Assembly: GCF_035046485.1 (NCBI RefSeq)
Contig: NC_085138.1
Coordinates: 31,149,047-31,213,046 of the forward strand
DNA from: Aedes albopictus
Lineage: Eukaryota > Arthropoda > Insecta > Diptera > Culicidae
Length of the DNA: 64,000 nt
Reading direction: 5' to 3'
Shown: positions 1-10,740 of the stretch, piece by piece
Position numbering within the stretch: the first letter of the stretch is position 1
How the letters are laid out: each line of letters starts with the position of its first letter
Program-made: the position numbers and the translations under genes
The notes under the pieces: generated by a model
Database searches by the model: none
What the model was told of the DNA's origin: nothing
The model's input: only the letters and a program-made list of their open reading frames with translations

Positions 1-443
1 GTTGTGATTTGTCCGTCATCGTACGCGAAAATGTCCGTAGTCGGACATCGCAGCAATTCAGCCTTCATCAATTCTTCACTTTGGAACTTGACGTACACGC
101 TGTATTCCCTCGGTTCCCGAAACATTGCTGTAAGCATGTTCGGCTTCCATTCTCGCTTCCTGAAGAAAGCAAACACCTCTTTGTCCGTGGGCATCTTTGA
201 CTTCGCATCGAACCTCACTTTCACACAGTTGGTGTGGATGTTCCTTAGCTCCATTTTGTTCCGTACCGATTGCTTCGCCCCAAGGTCAATATCACAAAGC
301 TTTTGCTTAACAATAGCCTGACCGGCCAAATGCTTCCACTGTGAAAAACACACTGCTGTAGATCTCGCACTTCTATCTCCGCTGACGGCTGAACACGAAC
401 TGGCGTCCTGTGGTTCAATGTCTATGCAATAAGTACCATTCAT
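1..443 (-). CDS. Partial ORF at left edge, probably gag/ORF1-like
   Basis: An uninterrupted minus-strand frame starts at an ATG at 443-441 and leaves the window at base 1 after about 147 codons. The visible protein is hydrophilic, with an acidic and serine-rich first 30 residues, then a mixed alpha/beta-looking stretch with motifs such as KVRFDAKSKMPTDKEVF, FFRKREWKP and REYSVYVKFQ. It resembles the N-terminal RNA-binding-like part of CCHC-containing Gag/ORF1 proteins common in mosquito genomes, but the zinc knuckles would lie outside the window, so the family is inferred. Codon use is balanced and there is no internal stop, unlike the decayed DNA next to it. It could also be a domesticated host gene. 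The start is the first ATG in frame, and the AT-rich DNA upstream has no long ORF. Confidence 0.45.
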   Translation of the reverse strand, partial: MNGTYCIDIEPQDASSCSAVSGDRSARSTAVCFSQWKHLAGQAIVKQKLCDIDLGAKQSVRNKMELRNIHTNCVKVRFDAKSKMPTDKEVFAFFRKREWKPNMLTAMFREPREYSVYVKFQSEELMKAELLRCPTTDIFAYDDGQIT

Positions 444-830
444 TATGTTTTAAACAAGCCAAAAAGAATTGAAAAATGACAACTATATCAACAAATCACT
501 TTTCCATGTTTAACGATAGTGACCCAAAACTTTTGGTCGATGACATCAAGAGTTAATTTACTTAATAATTTTTTCTCAGATTTTTTAGCCAAGTTCGGCA
601 AAAAGCAGTTGAAAGTTAATATAAAATAGGTTATATTACGACTTTCATCTTAAAATTTGGTCGACATAATTTCCAGCGACACTGCCGTAAGTTTATTTGC
701 ATTTTTAAGAAATTTTGGCAACTTTAACTTAAGTTTACATGCACACATTTTTGAAAAAAAAATAATTTAAATCATCTTCAAGGTAACTTTGACTCATAAT
801 CTTTTGGACGAGACCTGGGATCTTATTGTA
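444..830. other. AT-rich DNA without recognised features
   Basis: AT-rich and stop-rich in all frames. It separates the left-edge ORF from the purine-rich tract. I see no repeat boundary, RNA gene or splice-like exon in it. Confidence 0.4.
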
Positions 831-2312
831 TTACTCGAGGCATCCCTGGAGAAATTCTTGGGTGCATCCCCGGAGAAGAAATTTTCAGAAATGGGTTTCC
901 GAAATCTCTGAACGAATCACCTTCTTTTGAAAAGATCCCGAGTGGAATTTTTGGAGGAGCAATTCATGGAGGAATTATTGGAAAAATCTTAGCATCTGGC
1001 CTAATACCTGGGAGAATCCCTAGAGCAATTTCTGGAGGAATTGCTGAAGAATTACGTGGAGGAATTTCTGGAGGAATCCCTGAAAAAAATCCAGGATGAA
1101 TTAATGGAGTAATCGCAGGAAGAGTTTTTGGAGGAATCCCTGGATGAATTGCCGGAGGAATTCCGGGAAGAATTCTGGGAAGAATCCCTGGAGAAATCTC
1201 TGAAAATATTCCTTGAGGAATTCCTAGAAGAATTCTTAGAAGATTTCCTAGATTCCCTACATAAATTCCTGGAGAAATCCTGGAGGAATCTCTTGAAGAG
1301 TTCCAGGTGGAATCCCTGGAGCAATTCCAGGAGAAATCTGTGAAAGAATACCTGGAAGAATTCCGGGAAGAATTCTTAGAGCAATTCATAGAGGAGGTCC
1401 AGAAGCAACCTCAGGAGAAATCACCCGAGAAATTCCTTCAGGAATCCCTGTAGGAACTCCTGGATGAACTTCAAGAGGAATGTCTTGAGTTATTCCTGGA
1501 AAACTCCCTGGAGAAATTTTCGGAGGATTTCCTAGAAGAATTTCTTGAAGGGTTTCTGTTGGAATTTGGAATGGAATTACTGGAGGAACTATTGGATCAA
1601 TTCTTAGAGAAAACCTTGAAGGAATCCCTGGAAGAGTATTTTTTTAATGAATTCCAGGTAGAATCTCTGGAGGAATTTTTGTAGAAATCCCTGGAAAAAA
1701 AAACTGTAGGAAGGAGTGGATTTCCTGGAAGATTTTTTGGAGGTTTTCCTGGAGAAAGTCCTGAAAGAATTGCTAAAGGTATTTCTAAAAGAATTCCTGG
1801 ATAAACTCCTGAAGGAATTATTGGACGCATTCTTGGATGAATTGCTGTTGAATTTTCTAAAGGAATTCCTGGATCAATTTCTGGAAGAATCCCTAGAGAA
1901 ATTTCTAGGAAAAATCTTGGAGGGATTCCTGGAGAAATCACAGGAGAAATCATTGGAGGGATTTCTGGAGGGGTAATTCTTGCATGAATTGTTAATGGAA
2001 TTCCTTAAATAATCACAGGAGAAATTCCAGGAGAAATCACAGGAGAAATCATTGGAGGGATTTCTGGAGGGGTAATTCTTGCATGAATTGTTAATGGAAT
2101 TCCTTAAATAATCACAGGAGAAATTCCAGGAGGGATCCCATGAGAAATTCCTGAAGAAATTCATAGAAAATTCCTATTCGAGGAATTCGTTGAAGAATTT
2201 GTTGAGAAAATTTCTGGGAAAGTTGCTGAAAGAATTCCAAGAGGAATTCTCGGAGGAATAATTGCTGGAGTATTTTCTGAAAGAATTGAGGAATGAACTG
2301 CCAAGTGTGGAG
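830..2312. repeat. Degenerate GGAATTCC-type purine tract
   Basis: About 1.5 kb of loosely repeated words such as GGAATTCCTGGA, GAGGAATCCCTG and GAAGAATTC, with a quasi-period of about 12-15 nt. Because the unit is close to a multiple of three and lacks stops, artificial ORFs appear on both strands (Glu/Leu/Phe-rich on plus, Ser/Arg/Asn-rich on minus). I treat these as non-coding. Reverse-oriented tracts of the same kind recur around 36-38.4, 51.4-53.0, 55.1-55.6 and 61.5-62.3 kb. Confidence 0.7.
1931..2128. repeat. 99-bp tandem duplication
   Basis: Two adjacent, essentially identical 99-bp units (1931-2029 and 2030-2128) inside the degenerate purine tract. Each contains the word GGAGGGGTAATTCTTGCATG. 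The near identity against a very diverged background indicates a recent local duplication. Confidence 0.8.
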
Positions 2313-2315
2313 CGG

Positions 2316-2490
2316 ACCTGGTGTGGTGGTTAGAACACAAGACTATCACGCCGAGGACCTGGGATCGAATCCCACTCCCGACATACTCACAAAAAATGTG
2401 GGTTCTTCCTTCGGAAGGGAAGTAAAGCGTGGGTCCCGAGATGAACTAGCCTAGGGTTAAAAATCTCGTTAATACAGACAAAAAAACTCC
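2316..2490 (+). mobile_element. Feilai-like tRNA-derived SINE
   Basis: A pol III-type head: an A-box-like segment around 2325 (TGGTGTGGTGGTTAGAAC) and a B-box (GGGATCGAATCCC) around 2363. It is followed by the body word CTTCCTTCGGAAGGGAAGTA and the tail GAACTAGCCTAGGGTTAAAA near 2450, ending close to CTCGTTAATACAGAC. This head-body-tail order matches my memory of the Feilai SINE family of Aedes aegypti (established family; match not searched). It interrupts the purine tract, which resumes at about 2490. A 3'-end fragment of the same family is seen inverted at 44311-44352. Confidence 0.75.
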
Positions 2491-3180
2491 CAAGTGAATC
2501 CTTGGAGGATTTCTAGAAGACATATCTGGAGCAATTCCTAAACCCTTGAACCCTTGAAGAATCCTGGATGCAAGCTCATGAGGAATTCTTTAAGAAATCC
2601 CAGGAGAGCTTTCCATACGATATCCTAGAAGAGTTTTTGTAGGAATCCCTGAAAAAAAAACTGAAGGAATCCATGTCTGCAGTAATTTCTGTACGAATTA
2701 TTGAAAGAATCCTTGAATAGGCTCCTTAAGGTTTTTGAAAGAATTCTTGGATTTATTTTTAAAAAATCAGGAAAAAAAATTGAAAGAATTCCTGGAAGAA
2801 ATCCTGCAGAAACACTTTAAATAATTTGTGATAAAATAGTTGAAGGAATGTATGAATTAATTTCTGTGGCACTCCACAAATATCTGAAAGGATGCGGTGA
2901 AAATCCATTGAGAATTCTTGGAGATGCACTGGAACAATCACTAGAGGAACCTCCAAAGATAACCCAGGAGAAATTTCCGGCGAAATGTCTGGTGAAATCC
3001 CTGGAGAAATTCTTGAAGGAATCTCTGAAGCAATCCATGATGGAATCACTGAAAAAGCTATGATACAATTCGTGGAGAAATTTTTCGATGCATCCTGAAG
3101 TATTTCTTGGTGCAAGCTCCCATGGAGGAATTTACGAAGAGAAAGTCCTTTGAGGAATTCCTGAAGAAAGCCATTCTTAC
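2490..3180. repeat. Continuation of degenerate purine tract
   Basis: Resumes the GGAATCC/CTGGAG-type words after the SINE, more decayed than on its left side. No coding feature is supported. Confidence 0.55.
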
Positions 3181-3216
3181 TCCAAAGCCTTAACCACTAG
3201 ACTAACTGGAGACCCT
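3180..3216 (-). mobile_element. tRNA-SINE 5' fragment
   Basis: The words CCAAAGCCTTAACCACTAG and ACTAACTGGAGACC match the inverted A-box end of the SINE family seen complete at 59509-59795. Only the terminal 35-40 bp remain. Confidence 0.55.
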
Positions 3217-3733
3217 TTTTTGATATGTAGAATTTTATTAAAAATCCTTGGGTTATTATAAAAATTCAATCCGATATGCTCCATAGGCCTTCTCTTATTA
3301 TGTTGATACTCCTAAGATTACATCTCTACTATTTTTCTACAGAAACTCCTCCGGCTATTTTTTTTAGAAATTCTGAGAGAGATTTCAGATTCAGCTACCT
3401 TTTTCTCCAAGAATTTATTTTGGGTAGATTTCCCAACAATGTTATAACCTATTTGTTTTCAAGAGGTTTTGAACCGTTATAAAACCACGATGGTTTTATG
3501 TTGGATTTATTATGGTTTTATAAGCCACTCGAAACAACTTGACTTGAAAATGTTACTTTGGTTCTATGAGTTCTTTTTGAAAATTCAAAGGGGATAAGTT
3601 AAGAAATTCTTCTAAGGATTCGTTCAAACAATTCATCAGAAATTTATTAATGGACTACTTCAGAATTTTCTTTATAGATTTCTTCGGAAATTCTTTCAAG
3701 CATTCCTTTAAACAATTATCCAGTGATTTAGAC
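3217..3733. other. Decayed repeat DNA
   Basis: AT-rich DNA. Around 3465-3590 it carries words (GGTTTTGAACCGTTATAAAA, TTGAAAATGTTACTTTGG) resembling the right end of the CCCAAGTAAC-type elements listed elsewhere. No gene is visible. Confidence 0.35.
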
Positions 3734-3974
3734 AATTCGGCACCAACATTTCAAAAGGGCGTAACTGCATTTTCAACCAATGCCTTCTCACAAAGCTGTG
3801 GAGCGTATCCCATCCCTCTCGAGCAATCCACTAGCACAAATAGAAAGATAAAATCCTCCTCTTTCGATTAATGGATGTGAATTGCGTGAGATGAATGAAA
3901 TACGACCCACAGCTCTGTGAGAAGGCATTGGTTGCAAAAGCAGTTACGCCCTTTTGAAATGTTGGTGCCGAATT
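3734..3974. mobile_element. Foldback MITE, about 75-bp arms
   Basis: A 241-bp inverted repeat. The left arm begins AATTCGGCACCAACATTTCA and the right arm ends with its complement. The arms also pair through the words AAGGGCGTAACTGC and AATGCCTTCTCACA, with a few mismatches and a loop near 3815-3890. The structure fits a non-autonomous DNA element. No clear target duplication was found. Confidence 0.7.
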
Positions 3975-4560
3975 TTCTATATATTCCTTCAGGTATTTAT
4001 TCGGGAATTCCTCCAGAGATTCCTGCAGGTGTTCTTGTAGAGATTCCTTCAGCATTTCTTCCAAATACTTTTCGATGAATTACACCAGAGTTTATTCGGC
4101 ATTTTACTCTAACGATAACTCAAATCATTTCGCCTCTAATTCTTTTTTTTTTTCAAAAATATTTCCTACGAACTTCTTCGGAAATTCCTTAAGGCATATC
4201 TCATTTTTTTTTCTAGGGATCTATGTAGACGCAGACTCCAAGTATTCGGGATTTTTTTCTCAGAAATTCGTCCACATATTTCTCCAAGAATACTTTCAGA
4301 ACATTTTCCAAGAAATTTATTGGAGGTTTTCTTCAGGAGTTTTCCTATCAATACTTCAATGCTTTTTTTCTAGAAATTCCACCACAGATTTCATGAAGAG
4401 CTTCTCCGCAAAGTTCGTAAGAAAACATTCCTAGGATTCATGGGATTTTTTAGGATTCCTCCATGGATTCAATCAAAAGCACTTCATAAGATTTCTACAG
4501 GGATTCCACTGAAGGTTTCTTTACTACCAAAAATGTCTGCACCTGAATGTAAAGTTTCGC
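3975..4560. repeat. Degenerate pyrimidine tract
   Basis: Words such as GAAATTCCTTCAG and TTTCTCCAAGAA recur with strong decay. This is the complementary orientation of the purine tract at 830-2312. The 119-codon frame at 4075-4434 is low complexity and not supported as a gene. Confidence 0.5.
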
Positions 4561-4573
4561 TGGATTACACATA

Positions 4574-5916
4574 AGGTACCCCGGGGCAAGTGGGACCTAA
4601 AAAAATGCTAATTTGGTTTTGTCATGCCATATATTTCAGAACACATTTTTTTAATAATTCCAATGAACCCAAAAGACGTTGTTGGTATATTTGTACTTAT
4701 TAACGTGCATTAAAACTGTTTCAAAATTTTTACATTCCATATATTATGCATATAATGAAAAGTGTAGCAGATCTTCATTTACTGCGTTTCACGGGGCAAG
4801 TGGGACCTATTCAGAGTTTTTGTTCAAAGGGCTTAATATAAGTTGCAACAAATAAGGTAACATAAATCATAAATCCCTTATATGAATGACTATGTTTAGA
4901 GATTAAAATAAGAAGAGGTTTAAGGCATCGTGCATAAATTACGTAACACATAAAAAATCGCTGGGGAAAAAACTTAAATCAACTCTAGCAGCTCATGCAA
5001 AATAAATTGTTTTTTCTATACAAAAAGCGCCGTAAAGTGAAGAAACAAAAGATTTCAAAACTTGGTCTCTATATTATATAGTTGATGAATCTCGCCAAAA
5101 GTAAATCTGGGGCTTCGAGATTTCCAGTGATATCTTCTCCCTCACATAGTCTTACGATTATTAAATAATGTTTTTATTAAATCATGAATTTTGAAAAGGC
5201 CATTTCCCTATTTTAATTTGTTATGAACGGTTTCTGAATGCTCAAAAGAATTCATTATGCAGCGTAAAGTGAAAAAATAATGGAAGATATTTAGAGAAAA
5301 CATAAAAAATACATGCTATTGGTTATTTTTTCGTTTTACCCAAGGTTTTACCATTTTTAACAAGAATTTTATCATATAAATAGAGGTAATAAAGTATAAT
5401 TCAACAGTAGATTGCTTAACACTTCAATTTTTATTCACATTCGTGCTAATTTCATCGTAGACTGGACAAGGCGAGATGGACCCATAAAATTGTGTTTGTT
5501 CATTCTCATAGGTCCCACTTACCCCAGATAGCGAAATGCACTGGGGCAAGTGAGAGCAGTAAACTAAAGGTATTAAATAAAAATAAAATACAGCATTTTC
5601 ATTTGAAATCATTTGCAAGAACTCCGAATACTATCCTGAAACCGAAAAAGTATTTGTAGAATGACAAATCTATTTTTAAACGACGAATGTAGTAAAGCAC
5701 GTCAATCTCACCTAGTGAATTGAAAATTACGTATAAACAACAATAACGTATATGGTCTCTTTATGGTTGAAACAATAACATTTTTTGTATTTAAAGTATC
5801 CGTAGGTATGATACCTATGTTTTCCATGAAGAATGTTAGTCTTAAAAATAAAAAATAAAAGAAATACCAGCTATAGGTCTCACTTGCCCCCGATTCTCAC
5901 TTGCCCCGGGGTACCT
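4574..5916. mobile_element. TA-flanked TIR element, 1.34 kb
   Basis: The terminal inverted repeats are AGGTACCCCGGGGCAAGTG at the left and its complement at the right, flanked by TA on both sides (4572-4573, 5917-5918), as in Tc1/mariner/pogo-type insertions. Words of the terminus recur inside: GGGGCAAGTGGGACC near 4794, and complementary forms near 5512-5550 and 5876. No transposase frame is visible, so it is non-autonomous or fully decayed. Confidence 0.75.
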
Positions 5917-5918
5917 TA

Positions 5919-6346
5919 TACAAATGAAAGGTTATCACAAGATTTATGTTTGTGTTAAATGTGCTATTTTAACTTGTAAATATTCCCCTAGTATTAATGC
6001 ACATTTATGGGGCTCTGGGAGAATAGAGGCCCACAATCCTATTTCGATTGCCAACATTCAGGCCATTTCGGGCCGTGATTAAGTACTAGAGATGTAATCC
6101 TTTCCCTGGCACAGTCTTCAAGTTATAGAACTCTAGTGATGAAACCCGAATCGGGATGTCTCTTAGGATTAGAAATTCCTCGACAAAACTATGAAAGCAA
6201 CTAGTACTGTGAGCGAAAGGCAACCGCCATAGAAAATACGGTTAAAGGATTGACTGATGGACCAACAACATTATTAAAACCTCGTCATCCTGGCATCGGA
6301 AATAGTTATCCAATAGAGTAACAGCGCAAAATATATGTAATGTGTT
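5919..6346. other. Unassigned DNA
   Basis: Moderately AT-rich. No long ORF, inverted repeat or tRNA-like box recognised. Confidence 0.35.
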
Positions 6347-6811
6347 GTGTACAGTGTAGAGAATTGTCAGACAAAAGAGGCACAAAACAAGCAACAAAGA
6401 AGGCGCGACGATTACTCTTTATCCCTACTGGTAACAGATAATGACATGATCTCGAAAATTTTTGTTGCAGACAAAACGGAAGCTGAATTTAATACTAACC
6501 CAAAGTCGAAACTGTTTGAAGATAGATCTTCAGCAGAGTTGCAATGTTTACTGACTCGAAGTTACCGTTCAAAAATCGCAATGCAAGGCTTAAAAATCTC
6601 TAAACTCGTGGTGTACGATGTTTATCCTATTATTTTCAAGTTGGAACAAACTTATGTCGTATTAGGTGGATTGTCGCAACAAACACAGGTTGCGACATTG
6701 TCATTATTGTTGCGCGATGGTTTGATTTTGATTCACTGGTTGTGTATGTTCGTGTGTGATGTCCTTATTTATTACGCATTTGTATTGTTCCACTATAATG
6801 TCATATTTTAA
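6347..6811 (+). other. Unrecognised 154-codon ORF
   Basis: An open frame of 154 codons. The first 110 residues are hydrophilic and not low complexity (RRRDDYSLSLLVTDND and LEQTYVVLGGLSQQ occur). The last 30 are hydrophobic, from decoding AT-rich DNA. I recognise no domain. There is no obvious promoter, splice signal or polyadenylation context. It may be a decayed transposon ORF, a host exon or chance. Confidence 0.2.
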
Positions 6812-7898
6812 TGTGCATTTGAAGTGCTACATTATTTTTTTTGTTATTAGGTACAACCAAACATTACAGCGGTACAGGGGAGAGTCTACCTTCCTGATCA
6901 CGGAGCTCCGCAAGCTTTCTTTCATAAATTTCTGCTGTGATTCCTTCTTCGGAGATATGTTTATTTCCAGAACCAGAATTTTAGTGATTCCTTAGGAATT
7001 TCAGAATGGGATTTATGCAAAAGCACTTTCAGCGAGGTTTTCAGATATTCTTCTCAAAATGTCTTTACAAACTTACAGGAATTGCTTCTCCAAGAATTCT
7101 GTGAAAAATTTCTTCAGTGATAAATATCTGCACAAATTCCTACAAGGATTGTTTTCAGAAATTGCTCTTACGGTTCCATTAAAAATATCTCCCGGGATAT
7201 CTTAAATAGTCTCTGCAAAATTTGTTCAGATATGCATGCCTTCATGGGTTTTCAGAAGTTCATCCAGAAATTGCACAAACATAATAGAAAGCTTTAGAAA
7301 CCTCTACAGGTATTCCTTGTAAAATCTATAGAGAAAATTCTAAAGGAATCTTCTAAAAATCCTCTACAGAAATAGCAGACAAAGGTACTGCTGCACAGTG
7401 TTCGAAATCGATGATTTTACGATCAAAATTAAATAACTTTTTTTAGGTTGGTTCTAGAGGTTTGGCGTGTTCTACAAAGTTTTTCTGCATGTTAAAAGGC
7501 GTATTTTGATAAAATGTAATAAATGATTAATCCCCCTAGAAGTGAGATGAAAAATTTATTTTTTCTAAATATTTTTTTAGAGGTTTGACGTCTTCGGCAA
7601 AGTTGTAGTCCATAATAAGAGAACAAAAATCGTAGAACATGTCAAAGCTCCATCTCTTACGGTTTTCGAGATATGGAGCGTTTTGTGCGAAGTACCCCTA
7701 AAACTAGTTTTTTCAGTATAGCTTCAACAGATATAATCCTACAGTTTTGTGATCTTCTACAAACTTGTTCAGGACGTCGAATTACACATTTCTTCCGAAA
7801 TTGTCAAGTCATTATAACTTAAAACAAAAAAGTTATAGGCAAATTTATCATATTTTAAGGTGTACTTTCACCTTAAGTAACTATTTCCGGCGCAAAAT
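6812..7898. other. Decayed interspersed repeat DNA
   Basis: Up to about 7380 there are relics of the TTCCTTCAGAAATT-type tract. From 7390 on lies AT-rich DNA with phrases such as GAGATATGGAGCGTTTTGTG that look like transposon interior. No gene is supported. Confidence 0.35.
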
Positions 7899-8060
7899 GG
7901 CGCAGATGGCTCAGTCGGTAGTTGAAAGATTAGACTTTTTACTATCACTTGGGGGTGGAAACCCTCGTGGGCAATAGTGGGAAAGGTGGTTTAAATACAT
8001 GACAAAAACTAATTATTTTGCCTGTAATACAAGCAAAATAAATAAAAAAAATAATAATTA
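7899..8060 (+). mobile_element. tRNA-headed SINE-like insertion
   Basis: A good A-box, TGGCTCAGTCGG (7907-7918), is followed about 40 bp later by a weak B-box-like GGGTGGAAACCCTCG, then a short body and an A-rich tail (AATAAATAAAAAAAATAATAA) near 8035-8060. The order matches a tRNA-derived SINE. The B-box is too poor for a functional tRNA. Confidence 0.45.
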
Positions 8061-9724
8061 AGAAGCCCACAGTAATTTTTCCTGCACTGTGTTTCTTCCG
8101 GCAATATTTGACAACGTTTTTGCAAAAACCAGTGAGTTTTTATCACTAAAAATTGAAACATCAGAACAAAATATTGTTCCCGAGAGTTATAACTAAAGCT
8201 AGTTCTAAATAAAAGTATTGAATTTCTTCAAACTCATGACAACATATCTATGCCCAAATGAATGACAACCTTCTCAATAGTCATAAAACTGAATGGCTAC
8301 GGTGGTTAGAATATCAAATGCGTTTTGATAAATACCTTCGCAGTTCTTATTAAGGTAGTTGTAATTTTACATTCTTCAATACATATTTTGACGACTTCCT
8401 GCTGAAAATAAAGTTAATCTTTAATATCAAATGATCAATTTGATATAAAATTTTATTTTCAACCCGATTTATGTGAAGTACTGTTAAAAATATGAAAAGT
8501 ACTTCAATTAACTCATGATGCAGACGATGGGACGTAACATGTAATTGGTTAACGTCAAGCGATTAAAAATAATGTTTGAAATTTAAAAAAAACTATCGCG
8601 TTATATCTCGGCACCCCCTGTATTTTATTGATTTATATCTGATATATTTCTATTGCTTCTCAGTTGTAAGTCAAATTCGTGGATTACCGAAAAAGCTGAT
8701 AATCTGCTATCGGACGAATCAAAACTTCTCCTGATGTTTTCCGATACTGATTCCGTAGTTGAAAAGTCAAACAACAAATATTAATATAAATACATGAAAA
8801 AATAACAAAAAAAATCTACTATGTGTTTTGAAGCACATCTTGAACTGTTTAATATTTCCTTCTTCCTATTTCTAGCGCTACTTAACTTGAATATTGCCCC
8901 AAAAAAAACTTCAAACAGGTAATTTTAAAGTAACTTTATCAGAAATTGTCTGACCATCTGATAGTAGACAATATGAATTCAAAATCATGAATAAAATATT
9001 CTGTTTGGTAAAAACAAGGCTCAAAAACGACACGAATGCAACTTTTGTGTAAAGTGTCGCTAATTTCAGTAAATAAATAAATAAATTGTATGAAATAATA
9101 AAGCATGGCAGACTTTTCCCGAAATCATTCCTTATAAGGCGTATATAGTGGAGTCATTTTCTTAGGGGCGTATCAATATTTGGGGCGCTAAAATTTGGAT
9201 ACCTTGAGTAACCAGCTCTGATTTTACGCCCGACGTAATAATGAGCTTTAATTTATAATACACGTGCCCCTGAAGATGGCACAAACTTCGTGTTGGAATG
9301 TCATGTAAATTACTAATATCGTGTTCCTACATAAGAACGACGTAGCCAATAAGATCTCAAAAAAATATATTCAAATTTTTCTCCCAAAAATTCAAGCTCT
9401 AGGTATATATTCACAATGTTTTTAGGACATTTTGTTTTTCAACAGCCTCTAAGATTTCTTATGAACCAAATGAAAATTAAAAATCAGCTAGCCATTTGAC
9501 GTAGACAATCTGCCTTCAATAACTATCTTTTTGTCGTGACTGTGTAACATTCTCATTAGCACTGTAACGTATTAACGCAATTGTTGCATTTGTAATAACG
9601 ATGTAACCGTCATTAGTTTGTTAAGTCATTATAACGATGTTTCATTCCCACACACTTCACTTTGTATTGATTTAAATAATCTCTGTTTTCAATTTTGACT
9701 TTCCCTTTTACAACACTCTCCATG
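8061..9724. other. AT-rich DNA, nothing recognised
   Basis: 1.6 kb of AT-rich DNA without a convincing ORF, RNA gene or bounded repeat. Confidence 0.35.
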
Positions 9725-10740
9725 TTTTGCTTACATTTGGCCACTCCGAACATGTTGATGAACAAGTCTTCCTATCACCACCAATCGAATCACGCACGTT
9801 AATGCACTTTCCCGAATCCGAGACCTCTCACACTGCACTGTTGTTCCACTTTGAGGAACCCGCGCCAAACAAGATGCTAACTTGCCAGAACGCACCCCAT
9901 TATATACTGCCCATAAAAATCATCCCCCTCGTAAAAAAGTTCTCTCAACTGGGCGGTTCACTTTCCGATTTACTTAACATTGAACAATGTAAAATTATTT
10001 CCCTACCAACTTCCAGTAATCCAGAATTCACAGGGGGTGTGAGATGCGTGCGCTTCCCTCCTCCACCACCGCCCCACCACGGGTTGACCAATTAGCCTGA
10101 ATCGTCGATGATACACCCTCTCGCGCAATCACCGACCTTCTCCCCCCGAAATCAATCAAATCAGCTGCCCCACGCACGCATAATGCGCACGCCAGTCTAC
10201 CCCTGCTGTGGTCACCCCAAGCCCCCGGTGAGCATCGTCAGCGCCCTCACGTCATGCAAATCATCAATGTTCGTCGTCGTCGTTCGCTGCTGCTGTTGAT
10301 CGACAGTTCCGTCCCGCACAGGTGAGCAACGCTACGCCGCGTGGCGTGTGTAGGTATGTACCAGTCAGTGCATGAACTGGAGCAAATTACTCCCATGGCG
10401 CGACGCGGAGCGGTGCAAATTCAATTCAATCGCTTTGGGTGGGAAAATCAAATGCAACTGTTTCGCCCATCACCCTAGGTACCTGACGTGAGCAGTTGAA
10501 CAAGAAGGTGAAAAGCGTAATGAGAGTGAGATGCGTTCGCACCACCGTGCGATGATCGATGACGACGCCCCAGAGCTGCTGCAGATGATCTTCGCCAATC
10601 GCAATTACTAGAAAACTGCTTTGGGGCGAGGAGGGGGAAGTGACGAAACAATTGTTTTCCAAGTAGATTGATTAAATGATAACATGGAAATGAGTGCTAA
10701 TCCTTTAATAATAACAAAAGCCGACAAAAGCTAGGTACTG
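9725..10740 (+). other. Segment paralogous to 45.6-47.0 kb
   Basis: GC-richer than its surroundings. Blocks align by eye and in the same order with the second segment: CTTACATTTGGCCACTCC (9730) with 45590, GTGCATGAACTGGAGCAAATT (10371) with 46752, GGTGGGAAAATCAAA (10438) with 46831, and GATTAAATGATAACATGGAAA (10671) with 46985. Between the blocks the copies diverge. The first copy has a splice-donor-like CACAGGTGAGC at about 10317 after a CpG-containing stretch, so it could hold a promoter and untranslated first exon. The 122-codon frame at 9727-10095 is not shared as a frame and is not called. Confidence 0.5.

Noticed and set aside
964..2349. Long frames on both strands (up to 141 codons) at 964-2349
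   Set aside because: They decode the GGAATTCC-type low-complexity tract. Composition is extreme, and frames occur simultaneously on opposite strands.
9727..10095. 122-codon frame with proline stretch
   Set aside because: The frame is not kept in the paralogous segment at 45.6 kb, and no domain is visible. Treated as part of a noncoding duplicated segment.
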